The position numbers and the translations under genes were made by a program. Shown here in pieces: positions 11,431 through 20,831 of a stretch of 64,000 nt of DNA (position 1 is its first letter; every line of letters starts with the position of its first letter). This stretch comes from Panax quinquefolius. Taxonomy: Eukaryota; Streptophyta; Magnoliopsida; Apiales; Araliaceae. The stretch spans positions 89,891,043 to 89,955,042 of the forward strand of contig CM035166.1 in the NCBI GenBank assembly GCA_020205615.1, given 5' to 3'. The notes under the pieces were generated by a model. It made no database searches and was not told where the DNA came from. It saw nothing but the letters and a program-made list of their open reading frames with translations.

Positions 11431-11955
11431 GTGTGTTATAAATGTAGAAAGGAAGTTCATATAGCTAGAGAATATCTTATTGCGAAACCAAGTTCAACGG
11501 GAATGGTGACTCCAAAGGTTGTCCCGGACAAGTCAAAGTCGGTGGTTTCTAGAAGAGCGTTTGTTGTGACTGCCCAAAATGCGAGGAACCCGAACGAGGT
11601 GATCACGGGTAAGCTAATCATAAACTATTGTGATGTTTATACCTTATTAGATATCGGTTCTACCCATTCTTTTATCTCTCCTGCTTGTGCTCAACGTTTA
11701 AACTTGACTCCGGAGAAATTAAACTTTGACTTATCTGTTGAGACTCTGTTAGGAGAAACTTTCATTACATCTACTATTTATAAATCTTTCTTGATTTAAG
11801 TTGGAACCATCACATTACCTGCCGATCTTATTTCGTTGAAAATACTTGCATTTGATGTGATTTTAGGGATTGATTGGTTAACCACACATCATGCTAAAAT
11901 TGATTATTTTCGTAAGGTTGTTAGTTTTCATATTCCTAACCAACCTGTTATGCGA
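11431..11955 (+). pseudogene. pro: A1 second zinc knuckle and aspartic protease, broken
   Basis: In frame with the preceding gag. After a damaged CCHC knuckle comes the retropepsin domain. Its active site at 11650-11658 reads D-I-G instead of D-T-G, followed by STHSFIS. The family's second motif [13 protein letters not shown] lies near 11850-11890. A TAA at 11797 (CAA to TAA, judging by copies) breaks the frame. The domain would mature the gag-pol polyprotein. The catalytic Asp remains but the Thr-to-Ile change and the stop argue against activity. Confidence 0.82.
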
Positions 11956-12089
11956 ATTCAAGCAACCAAACCACTAAAGTCAATCATTATCATATCAAGC
12001 CATAAAGTTATTCGTTTATTGAAAAATAGATGTCAAGCTTTCTTAGTCCATGTCACGGACTTGAACAAAAACACGTCAGATTTGAATAA

Positions 12090-12990
12090 TATCTTTGTTG
12101 TTAGTGAATTTCCTGACATATTTCTTGAAGAACTTCCTGGTCTACCCCCAGAACGTGAAGTTGAATTCTTTATTGACCTTGAACCTGGTACAAAGCCCAT
12201 ATCTAAAACCACATATCGAATGGCTCCTATTGAACTTCAGGAGTTAAAGGTCCAACTACAAGAGTTATTGGACATCGGTTTCATTCGTCCTAGTACATCT
12301 CCTTGGGGTGCTCTTGTTTTATTCGTAAAGAAGAAAGATGGTAGTATGAGACTTTGTATTGACTACCAAAAATTAAACAATGTCACCATCAAGAATAGGT
12401 ATCCGCTACCTCGCATTGATGACTTGTTTGACCAGTTGCAAGGAGAATAACTCTTTTCAAAGATCGATCTTCGTTCTGGATATCATCAGCTGAAGATTAA
12501 AACTGAGGATATTCCAAAGATTGCCTTTAGAACTCGGTACGGGCATTATGAATTCTTAGTCATGTCTTTTGGATTGACTAATGCTCCTGCTGCTTTTATG
12601 GATATGATGAACCGTGTGTTCAAAGAATATTTGGATCAGTTCGTTGTTGTCTTTATTGATGACATCCTCATCTATTCCAAAAGCCGTGAAGATCATGAGC
12701 GCCATTTGAAGTTGGTACTTCAAAGGCTTCGTGATAACAAGCTATATGCCAAGCTGAAGAAATGCGAGTTCTGGTTTGAGGAAGTAGCATTCCTTGGGCA
12801 CGTGGTGTCAAAACATGGAGTATCTGTCGACCCGGTGAAAATTAAAGCAATACAAAGTTAGGAGCAACCGAAGTCGGTGACCGAAGTACGTAGCTTTCTG
12901 GGCTTAGCTAGTTATTATCAGAGATTCGTGGAAGGATTTTCTAGAATCGCTACTCCGTTAAATCAGCTGACTCGAAAAGATACAAAATTT
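12090..12990 (+). pseudogene. RT: A1 reverse transcriptase, broken
   Basis: Polymerase domain, converting element RNA to cDNA. Fingers: [18 protein letters not shown], then [22 protein letters not shown] and [22 protein letters not shown]. Palm: [32 protein letters not shown], and the catalytic F-I-D-D box at 12652-12663 with both aspartates. Thumb/connection: [15 protein letters not shown] and SFLGLASYYQRFVEGFSRIATPL. In-frame stops at 12448 (TAA) and 12859 (TAG, Trp in relatives) break it. This is the only essentially complete RT domain in the window; the array units and B1 have lost theirs. Confidence 0.88.
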
Positions 12991-13450
12991 GTATGGAGCG
13001 AGGGATGCGAGAAGAGTTTATAAGAGCTCAAGAGGAGACTCATTTCGGCGCCTGTTCTGACAATACCATCTGGTTCGGATGGAATTGTTATCTACAACGA
13101 TGCTTTACGCAAAGGGTTAGGATGTGTTCTCATGCAAAATGGGAAAGTCATAGCCTATGCCTCGTGATAACTCAAAGAATATGAGAGGAATTATCCTAGT
13201 CCTGATCTGGAGTTGGCAGCAGTCGTTTTCGCATTGAAGATCTGGAGACACTACCTGTATGGGGAGAAAGTGGAGATTTATACGGATCATAAAAGCCTTA
13301 AATATTTTTTAACCCAAAAGGAACTCAACATGCGACAACGACGTTGGCTCGAGTTGTTGAAAGATTATGACCATACCATCCAATATCATCTTGGAAAAGC
13401 AAACATGGTAGCTGACGCATTGAGTAGAAGATCATATACGGGTACGAGTG
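12990..13450 (+). pseudogene. RNH: A1 RNase H, broken
   Basis: Removes RNA from the RNA:DNA hybrid. The first Asp (IVIYNDALRKGLGCVLMQ, codon 13099-13101), the Glu in [18 protein letters not shown] and the Asp in [11 protein letters not shown] are all readable. The domain ends at [15 protein letters not shown] near 13430. Stops near 13020 (TAA) and 13165 (TGA, Arg in relatives) interrupt it. It lies in the same frame as RT, as expected for a single pol polyprotein. Confidence 0.85.
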
Positions 13451-13639
13451 CAATGTTGTTAACACAAAGGCCCATTTTATATGACTTGCAAAGGATGGAG
13501 ATAGAGGTAAAGGCTCCAAGTACCCACGTGATGATATTAAGCATACGAGTAGAACCGACTTTAATCGATAAAGTTAAAGCTGCTCAAGCTACGGACCTGA
13601 AGTTGATGCGTATGAAGAAGAAAGTGCAAGAAGGTGTTA

Positions 13640-14897
13640 TTCCAGAAGCAAGAATCGATGAAGAAGGAATACTTCGAGAAAACTCCAGACTTTGTGTTCC
13701 TAATGATTCTGACTTGAAACATAGAATCATGATGGAGGCACACAATACACCGTTTTTAATCCATCCTGGTAGTACCAAAATGTATTATGATCTTCGACAT
13801 ACAATTTGGTGGAACAATATGAAGAGAGAGATCGCGAAGTTTATCTCGAGGTGTATAACTTGTCAACGTGTAAAGGCGGAGCATCAAGTGCCAAAGGGAA
13901 CATTGCAACCACTTGAGATTCCAAAATGGAAGTGAGAACACATTACTATGGATTTTGTTATGGGTCTTCCCAAGGTTTCTCAAGGCATAGTTGCGATTTG
14001 GGTCATTGTTGATAGATTAACCAAGTCTGCTCATTTCTTACCTATACGGGAGACTTATTCCCTTGAACGTCTTGTTTGTATATACGTGAATGATATTGTG
14101 AGATTGCATGGCATGCCAGTATCCATAGAGTTTTGGATCATGACCCAAGATTCACTTCACGATTTTGGGTTAGCTTGCAGAAAGCTATGGGCACGGATTT
14201 ACGATTCAATTCGACATACCATCCTCAAACAGGAGGGCAATCAGAAAGGACTATTCAAACTCTTGAAGACTTATTAAGACTACGTGTCGTAGATTTCAAA
14301 GGAAGTTGGGATAAGTACTTGTCATTGGTGGAATTCTCCTACAACAACATTTATCAAGCAAGTATAGGCTTGGCTCCATTCGAGGCGTTGTATGGAAGAA
14401 AATGTCGTTCTCCAATATGCTGGGACTAGGTGGGTGAAGCAACATTGTTGGGACCAGAATTAGTATGCATAACTACAGAAAAGATCCATACGATTCGACA
14501 ACGTATACAAACAGCACATGATCGATAAAAGAGTTATGTGGATCTTCATCGAAAGGACATGGAATTTAATATTGGGGATCATGTATTGTTACGTATTACT
14601 CCATGGAAGGGAGTTACAAGATTTGGGAAGAGAGGAAAGCTCAATCCAAGATTTATTGGTCCATTTGAGATTCTTGACCGAATAGGAAATGTGGCCTATA
14701 GGCTCGCATTACCTCCAATCATGTCTCGTGTTCATAATGTTTTTCACATATCTACGCTTCGTAAATATGTGAAAGACACAAACCATATTATTGAGTTAGA
14801 ACCAGACGAGATAGCCAAAGATTTAATGTACGAGGAGGTACCTGTTAAGATCTTGGATAGAAAAGAGCATGTCCTACGCACCAAAGTTATACCATAA
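13640..14897 (+). pseudogene. INT: A1 integrase, broken; tail separated by insertion of B1
   Basis: Joins element cDNA to the chromosome. The zinc domain reads H-x-H then C-x2-C ([13 protein letters not shown] to [12 protein letters not shown]). Catalytic core: MDFVMGLP (first Asp, 13948-13953), a D-P-R-F motif after a two-base frameshift near 14125, and QSERTIQ with Glu at 14244-14246. The GPF/Y-like module is GKLNPRFIGPFEILDRIG, followed by SRVHNVFHISTLRKYVKD. Stops occur at 13933 (TGG to TGA), 14427, about 14526 and 14895. The last is the C-to-T change in the target duplication of B1. The remaining 41 codons lie at 50397-50522. Confidence 0.88.
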
Positions 14898-15714
14898 GTG
14901 TGAGACCCCAGATTTTATGAATAAATATTTAATTTTCTCGAAATAAATTTTTTAATATTATGGTGTGGATTTGATATAATGTTATAGTTGTGGATAGTAT
15001 TTATAAATTTTACAAAGTAAGCAAGTGGTTATAATATTCAATTGGTCGGGGAATATTCGTTTTAACAGGGAATATTATATGACGGCACAATCATTGGTGG
15101 ACCCCACAACGAAAGTATTGTCGTAGTTAGAAAATGACAAAATTATCTTTTTATAAAAATAACGACGGAGATGTTACCGTTAAAAGCGCTTGAACTACCC
15201 TAGTAGTAAAAGTACGATGTACATGTGGTTGCATAAAGCACACGATATTGGTTATTGATCTTTACGTGATAAGTCACTCAATTATACTCAATTATTGCTA
15301 CATGATAATTCTTTGATCATATCTCTCATATATTGATTCAATTATTGTTACAATTATCATCTGCGCATAATATGATATATTATTAAATCAATAATTGAGA
15401 CAATAAAGTTATTCATATTATTATTTGCAATATTGACAAAAGTCTGTAAGTTACATCGAGGAGGTTTGGTCACCTAATTGCGGCATGATAAGGAGAAATC
15501 CTTATCGAAGCCCCATCTTTCCCGGGAATGACCGGTTGTTAAATATTGTGAATTATAATATTAATGATGAATAAGTTCGTGTTGATTAAAGATGAAATTG
15601 ATAGTTCCACTGTGTTGGGATTATTAGTGTTAGTGGAAATCGACATTTATTTCGATAATAATTTATGTCTGGAGGTTATATTGTTCAATCGGGTATTCGG
15701 GGCACTTTTCGTGT

Positions 15715-15790
15715 CGAAGTACTATTCACGAGTTACTATTCATGAGTTACTATTCACGAGTTATTATTCACAGGGTACTATTCACCCGTA
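15715..15790 (+). repeat. 14-bp tandem repeat in U3 (GAGTTACTATTCAC)
   Basis: Five or so units of GAGTTACTATTCAC with single-base variants. The block is expanded to about eleven units in the B1 3' LTR (42755-42905) and shorter in B3 (47345-47415). Related ACTATTCACG units occur in family A LTRs (9875-9915, 52030-52090, 63115-63190). Confidence 0.75.
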
Positions 15791-15939
15791 AGATATATTT
15801 CTTTTTGGTCCAAATTATTTTTGGGTACAATATTATTCCATGAGGAGATGTGCTAATTTTTCGCATCATTGGTTGAAGATATAATAGTAAATCAATATGA
15901 ATTTTGCTTTGGTGGAAAGTTATAATAGTGAATCAATAT

Positions 15940-16100
15940 GGATCGCTGGTTTAAAGTTTTAATAGTGAATCAGTATGGACCGTTGCTTTAAAGTTTTAAT
16001 AGTGAATCAGTATGGACCATTGCTTTAAAGTTTTAATAGTGAATCAGTATGGACCGTTGCTTTAAGTTTTAATAGTAAATCAATATGGACCGTCCGTTTA
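15940..16100 (+). repeat. 37-bp tandem repeat in U3
   Basis: Four copies of a 37-bp unit containing GGACCGTTGCTTTAAAG and TTTTAATAGTGAATCAGTAT, just upstream of the TATA box, so in enhancer position. The corresponding block in the B1 3' LTR is at 43000-43200. Confidence 0.75.
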
Positions 16101-16154
16101 AAAGTAAATCAATCTGGACCGTTCATGAATTAGTTACTATTCACCCCATTCTCC

Positions 16155-16162
16155 TATAAATA
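16155..16162 (+). promoter_or_regulatory. TATA box of the B1 5' LTR
   Basis: TATAAATA, 50 bp upstream of the conserved CTCTAGAGAGAAAACTATAG leader. The same arrangement occurs in every B LTR that retains this part. Transcription should start about 25-35 bp downstream; this is inferred from spacing only. Confidence 0.7.
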
Positions 16163-16369
16163 AAGCTCATTCCTTCATTACTTCTTACGAATTCACCGAA
16201 ACTCTAGAGAGAAAACTATAGAGAGAAAGAAGAAAAGTATTCTTCTACTTCACTACTCCAATATCCAGCTTTCTTCTAAGGTAAGGGATATTATTTGTAG
16301 TACTCGTAAGGGTATTATTTCTTTCTTATTCATGAAGAGAACTTCATTATTCCATTCTTTATTATTACA

Positions 16370-16790
16370 TTGGAATAACTCAGACACGCTGTGAGCTACC
16401 CTATACTTGGTGAAATTCTTCATTATTCCATTCTTTATTATTATGTTGGAATAACTTTGTACATCAAAAATCTTTCGCATACATGGTGAAATTCTTCTAA
16501 TATTTCGTTCTTTATTATTACATTTGGAATATCCTCATACATGCATTTACGCCGGACTGGTTCCATTATTTATTATTCTATCGGAATATCCTGCGTATGC
16601 GTTTATCTTAGAACTGGTTCCATTATTTATTATTCGTCCGGAAGATCCTCATGCATGCGTTTACTGTGGGACTAGTTCCATTATTTATTATTACATTGGG
16701 AATAACACGCTGCATGCGATCTATCACACGCATACGGTGAATCCTTCTGTTATTCCATTCTTTATTATTCTGTTGGAATAACTTGTCTAT
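16370..16790 (+). repeat. 57-58 bp tandem repeat in the LTR transcribed region
   Basis: Units share TTCCATTATTTATTATT and GGAATATCCT and start at 16561, 16618 and 16676 (period 57-58), with more diverged units on either side. The same block is in all B LTRs (for example minus strand 240-700, 8080-8350, 43480-43880, 45130-45450, 47880-48240) with differing unit sequences, so it evolves quickly. Confidence 0.75.
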
Positions 16791-17946
16791 GTGGATTAGA
16801 ACATGCATGGTGAATGATCCTTCGTATTCATTCCTTATTAAATTGTGGAAATGATCTGTCTACGTGGATTACCGCATGGTGGGCGAAAATCCATTTGCAG
16901 TTTCATATATTCTATTATACTTAGTTGGTTAAAGCTTTGGCTTCTATACTCCATGAAATTAGTGGAATATCCTTGATATTTACGCTTCATCCAGTATCTT
17001 TTCATGGAAATATTCTTCTGAGCATTCTTGAATTTTACTCTACAAAGCAGTATCATGTTGACAAATTGGACGTTATTAGTTCCTGGATAAATTAATTTAT
17101 AAATCTTTAAAATTTATTCTTGAACTTGTTTTATTGAATTATTATGTCATTGTTATCATCCTAATGCTTATATTGTGATGAAAGTCATCTTTGGCTTACG
17201 TGCATAGATGGACTTGGTATGATTATGACCAGGAATTATTCGGTATAATCATGACCGTAATATGACGAATGATGTGGTAAAAGTCCTCAATGGCATGTAG
17301 TTCATTGGTGGGCCAAATTGTTGGTATGATTATGATCGGGGATTATTCTAAGATAGTCATGACCATTGATGATTACATGAATATCCTTGGCCGTGGGCGA
17401 GGATGATTCAATTTTATTTAAAAAGTCGAGTCTCAAATGATAAAAGTGATGAAAAACCTTTTAAATCATAGAAGATAGTAGATTTTATTCTCTACTTGAC
17501 TCTTCTAATGGATTGCTTGTTCCGCTGCAGTTAAACTTGATGTTTATTATATTTTATCAATTTAACACCGTTGAAGGCTAATGATAATTTATTCTGCATT
17601 ATCTTAGTCATAATATTTCTTACTGGGCTAGTTGAGCTCACCCTTTCTTTCACTGTTCTCCTCAGGAAATGAGAACGTAGCTGGGACTAGTCGGGGAACA
17701 GAGTGATGGTCCTAGATGGTGCATTAGTAGTCCTCACTATTCTGTGAAATTGTGTGATAATAAATGTAATGAGGACTCCATTGAGTGTGGATATTATCTA
17801 GATGACAATATTTGTTTTAAAACTCACAGCCTATGTTTTGTCATATTTTACACGATTGTTGTATAATTAAGTTATATTTGTATTCAGTTCCTTGTATCTG
17901 GCGACTCAATATGGGTGATGTATACCTGTTTTGGGGGCGTCACAAT

Positions 17947-17958
17947 AGGTATCAAAGC
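17947..17958 (+). promoter_or_regulatory. B1 primer binding site (initiator tRNA-Met type)
   Basis: AGGTATCAAAGC matches TGGTATCAGAGC, the usual plant gypsy primer site complementary to the 3' end of initiator tRNA-Met, at 10 of 12 positions. It lies two bases after the LTR end, and its mismatches are consistent with decay. Confidence 0.8.
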
Positions 17959-18131
17959 TTAGGGATATGATCCCTAGCTGAGATGTGAGACAAGAACTAG
18001 GAGGGGAGAGACGGGGAATTCTTTCTCTAGTATGACCTACCTAAGTTTATTTGGTATTTAACTGGTCGATCAGAGTATAGGGATAATATGTGATATATTA
18101 ATTAACCCTTGTTTTGTGGCAGTATTGGAAA

Positions 18132-19223
18132 ATGGCATCCAAAAATATTGGGATAAGCAATGAAGCACATGAGACCGTTGAGTCACTAACAATCAATAAC
18201 CAGGATAATGTGCAACAGGAAGATAATAATCCTCAGGTAAACAATAACACCGATGAAATGATGAACGATGGGATGTTCAGAGGCTTTATGCAATTCATGC
18301 AACATCAGGCGAGAGAGACTCCTGTTCATAAGGCAGGTGGAAACAATGGCAACCCACGACTACCACACCGCTAAGCGCTTTAAAGAGCCGGGACCACCGG
18401 AGTTTTGGGAAAGCCGAACCACTTAAAGGCGAGACGGTTAAAAGCGAGATCACCAAGATATTTGATGTCTTGGGATGCCCCGAGGAGCAAAAGGTTCCCT
18501 TTGCCACCTTTATGTTGCGTGAAGAAGTAGATTATTGGTGAGAATCTGTAAAACGTACCCAGCCTGACGCATTTAAGATGTCTTGGGAGAAGTTCCAAGA
18601 GCTATTCAACGACAAGTACTTTTCCGAAAGTATTCGTCATATAAAGGAGGTGGAGTTTATCAAGTTAGAACAAAACAATATGACCGTGTCGCAGTACGAG
18701 GCTAAGTTTGCCGAGTTATCCCGATTTGCATCCCATTTGGTCGATAATGAGGAGCGACTGAAGCGAATATTTCTAAGAGGTTTGAAACCCGATATACGTC
18801 AATACCTCATTTCTCACAAACTTTGTTTATATTCGGATGTTGTGAATAGGGCTCGATTATTGGAGCGCGCGATAATGATTCAAAGACAAACCAAAAGGTA
18901 ACGACCAACAACACGATAATAATCGTCACATCGATGGTAACGACCATCTGAACAATGATAACCATCGTAGGGGAAATTATCACGCCAAGAATGGTAACCA
19001 CTTCGGTGGTAATCATGGCCAAGATAATAGAAGTGGAAATTTTAAGAAGAGAAGGTTCAATAATGATGGAAAGACAACAGCACCAGCACCTGTTAAGGAA
19101 GGAGAACGACCGCTGGTCATATGCTTCAAATGCGATTGGGAGGGACATATCAGTGTAAACTGCGTGATGCAGTCCAAAGCATGTTACAATTGTGGAAAAG
19201 AAGGTCACCTAGCCCGATTTTGT
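18132..19223 (+). pseudogene. gag: B1 gag, frameshifted
   Basis: Starts at ATG 18132 (MASKNIGISNEAHETVES), homologous to the A1 start. The N-terminal part runs to 18374. Frameshifts between 18375 and 18578 break the gag core, which continues as MSWEKFQELFNDKYFSESIR through SDVVNRARLLE (18578-18870). The C-terminal part has two intact zinc knuckles, C-x2-C-x4-H-x4-C, at 19122-19163 and 19182-19223. This is the only copy in the window with both knuckles complete. A basic, Asn/His-rich linker separates core and knuckles. Confidence 0.85.
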
Positions 19224-19304
19224 CGTGCACCAAAGTCAAGTCCAGCTGGGATAGTAATGCCAAAGGATGTCCCAGACAAGCCAAAGCTGGTAGTTTAAGA
19301 GAGA

Positions 19305-19735
19305 GTGTTTTTTTTTATGAGGAACCTGAATAAAATTATCACGGGTAAGTTAATCATAAACTCTTGCGAAGTCTATACCGTGTTAGATACCGGTTCTAAG
19401 CACTCTTTTATTTCACCTAGTTTTTTTCAATGTTTGAATTTAACTCCGGAGAAGTTAGATTATGATTTATCTATTGAAACTCAATTGGGAGAAACCTTCG
19501 TTACATCTACTATTTATAAATCTTGTTTAATTTAAATCGACACTTCCACGTTACCTGTCGATCTTATCTCTTTGAAAATACATGCCTTTAATGTGATTGT
19601 TGGAAACGATTGGTTAACTACTCATCATGCTTTTCGTAAGGTTGTTAGCTTTCATATTCCTAACCAACCTGTTATGCGAATCCAAGCAACCAAACCACTA
19701 AAGTCAATCATTATCATATCAAGACATAAGTAAAG
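19305..19735 (+). pseudogene. pro: B1 protease, broken
   Basis: Retropepsin domain: KIITGKLIINSCEVYTVLDTGSKHSFIS with an intact D-T-G-S active site (Asp codon 19385-19387), then LNLTPEKLDYDLSIETQLGE. TAA at 19533 ends this frame (Gln in relatives). The following sequence to about 19735 still resembles the [13 protein letters not shown] region and the linker to RT ([16 protein letters not shown]). Confidence 0.8.
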
Positions 19736-19890
19736 AGCCCCAGTCCTTTCGTTGTTGACTTCCTTGTGTGAAATGCACCGAAGCCAGACTTCTTGTAGGC
19801 GACGTCGTGAATGACGATGGCAAGTTGATAGGTATCAATGTGACGTACTATCCATGTCTTGGATGAGGGTCACAGTTTTGAATGATATTT
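19736..19890 (+). other. Non-pol segment replacing RT in B1, shared with the array units
   Basis: Directly after the protease linker comes about 150 bp that matches nothing in the intact A1 pol (ATGCACCGAAGCCAGACT at its centre). The same segment, diverged, occurs on the minus strand in the array units (near 25400-25510, 31750-31860 and 38070-38190) at a different place in pol. In one frame B1 reads KCTEARLLVGDVVNDDGKLI. I do not recognise the protein. Confidence 0.55.
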
Positions 19891-20595
19891 CTATTGTTAA
19901 TAAATTTTCTGACGTATTCTTGAAGACTTCTTAGCCTACCCCTAGAGCGTGAAATTGAATTTTGTATTGACCCCAATACAAAACCCATTTCTAAAACCCT
20001 CAAATATTTTCTTCACCCAAAACGAACGTGTAATGTGCCAAAGACGTTGGCTCGAGCTGTTGAAGATTACGATCATATCATTCAATACCATCGTGGAAAA
20101 GCGAACGTGGTAGCTGACGCATTGAGTAGAAGATCGTATGCGTTTACAAGTACGAATATACGAACCCCCATGAAGATAACGAATATACAAGTAGAATCGA
20201 CTTTAATCGATAAAGTTAAAGCCACTCAAGCTACACACCCGGAGCTGATGAATGTGAAGAATTAAGAAGGTTCAAGAGGGCGTTATTCTAGAAGCAAGAA
20301 TCGACGAAGAGAGGAAATCTCAACCCTCGATTTAATTGGCCCATTTGAAATCCTCGATAAAGTAGGAACTGTGGCTTATAGACTCATTTTACCGCCATGT
20401 ATGTCGTGTGTTCATAACGTTTCTAACATATCGACGTTACGTAAATATGGGGACTACCCGAACCACATTATTAATTTAGAACCAGACGAGATAGAGGATG
20501 ATTTAACGTATGAGGAGATACGTGTTAAAATCTTGGATAAGAAGGATTATATTAAATCACTCAAAGGTTATACCTCAAGAGTTAGAATCAAATGA
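19891..20595 (+). pseudogene. B1 pol remnants: RT start, RNase H tail, integrase ends
   Basis: Short pieces of pol joined by deletions: an RT N-terminal piece (19891-20000), a jump to the RNase H end (LKYFLHPKRTCNVPKTLARAVEDYDHIIQYH then [17 protein letters not shown], 20000-20150), the start of integrase (to about 20310), and then directly the integrase tail (MAYRLILPPCMSCVHNVSNI to VKILDKKDYI, 20371-20595). RT palm, RNase H core and the integrase catalytic core are absent. It cannot encode active enzymes. Confidence 0.8.
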
Positions 20596-20663
20596 AGTTA
20601 AGATACCTCACCTCTTGAAAGATACCAGTGCATTATATGTAAATTTAGAGGGCTAAATTCCAT

Positions 20664-20676
20664 AAGGAGGGGAGAT
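20664..20676 (+). promoter_or_regulatory. B1 polypurine tract
   Basis: AAGGAGGGGAGAT immediately before the 3' LTR start at 20677. This is the expected plus-strand priming site of reverse transcription, and it matches the AAGGAGGGGAGGT tracts of the family A copies. Confidence 0.8.
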
Positions 20677-20831
20677 TGTGAGACCCAGATTTTATGAATA
20701 AATATTTAATTTTCTCGGAATAAATTTTAAAATATTATGGTGTGGATTTGATATAATGTTATAGTTGTGGATATTATTTATAATTTTGCGAAGTAAGCAA
20801 GTGGTTATATAATATTAGATTGGTCGGGGAA
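20677..20831 (+). mobile_element. B1 3' LTR, first segment
   Basis: Starts TGTGAGACCCAGATTTTATG and runs to TCGGGGAA, where the minus-strand array interrupts it. It ends with GGGAA at 20827-20831, the left copy of the array's target duplication. The LTR resumes at 42081 with GGGAATATTCG, as in the 5' LTR near 15055. Confidence 0.88.

Larger units (their letters stand above)
14899..17944 (+). mobile_element. B1 5' LTR (subtype Ba), 3046 bp
   Basis: Starts TGTGAGACCCCAG and ends GGCGTCACA, followed immediately by a primer site. Layout: conserved U3 box GGTTTGGTCACC near 15464; 14-bp repeats GAGTTACTATTCAC (15715-15790); 37-bp repeats around GGACCGTTGCTTTAAAG (15940-16100); TATA box 16155-16162; CTCTAGAGAGAAAACTATAG leader; 57-58 bp repeats (16370-16790); conserved-loop hairpins (17180-17420, decayed); the GGGCTAGTTGAGCTCACCC box near 17625; and a U5 stem-loop at about 17790-17812. 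Confidence 0.92.

Noticed and set aside
15564..15791. ORFs made of VTIHELLFTSYYS-like repeats (15564-15791, 42595-42906, 47292-47498) as a repeat protein
   Set aside because: They are translations of the 14-bp U3 tandem repeat inside LTRs, upstream of the TATA box.
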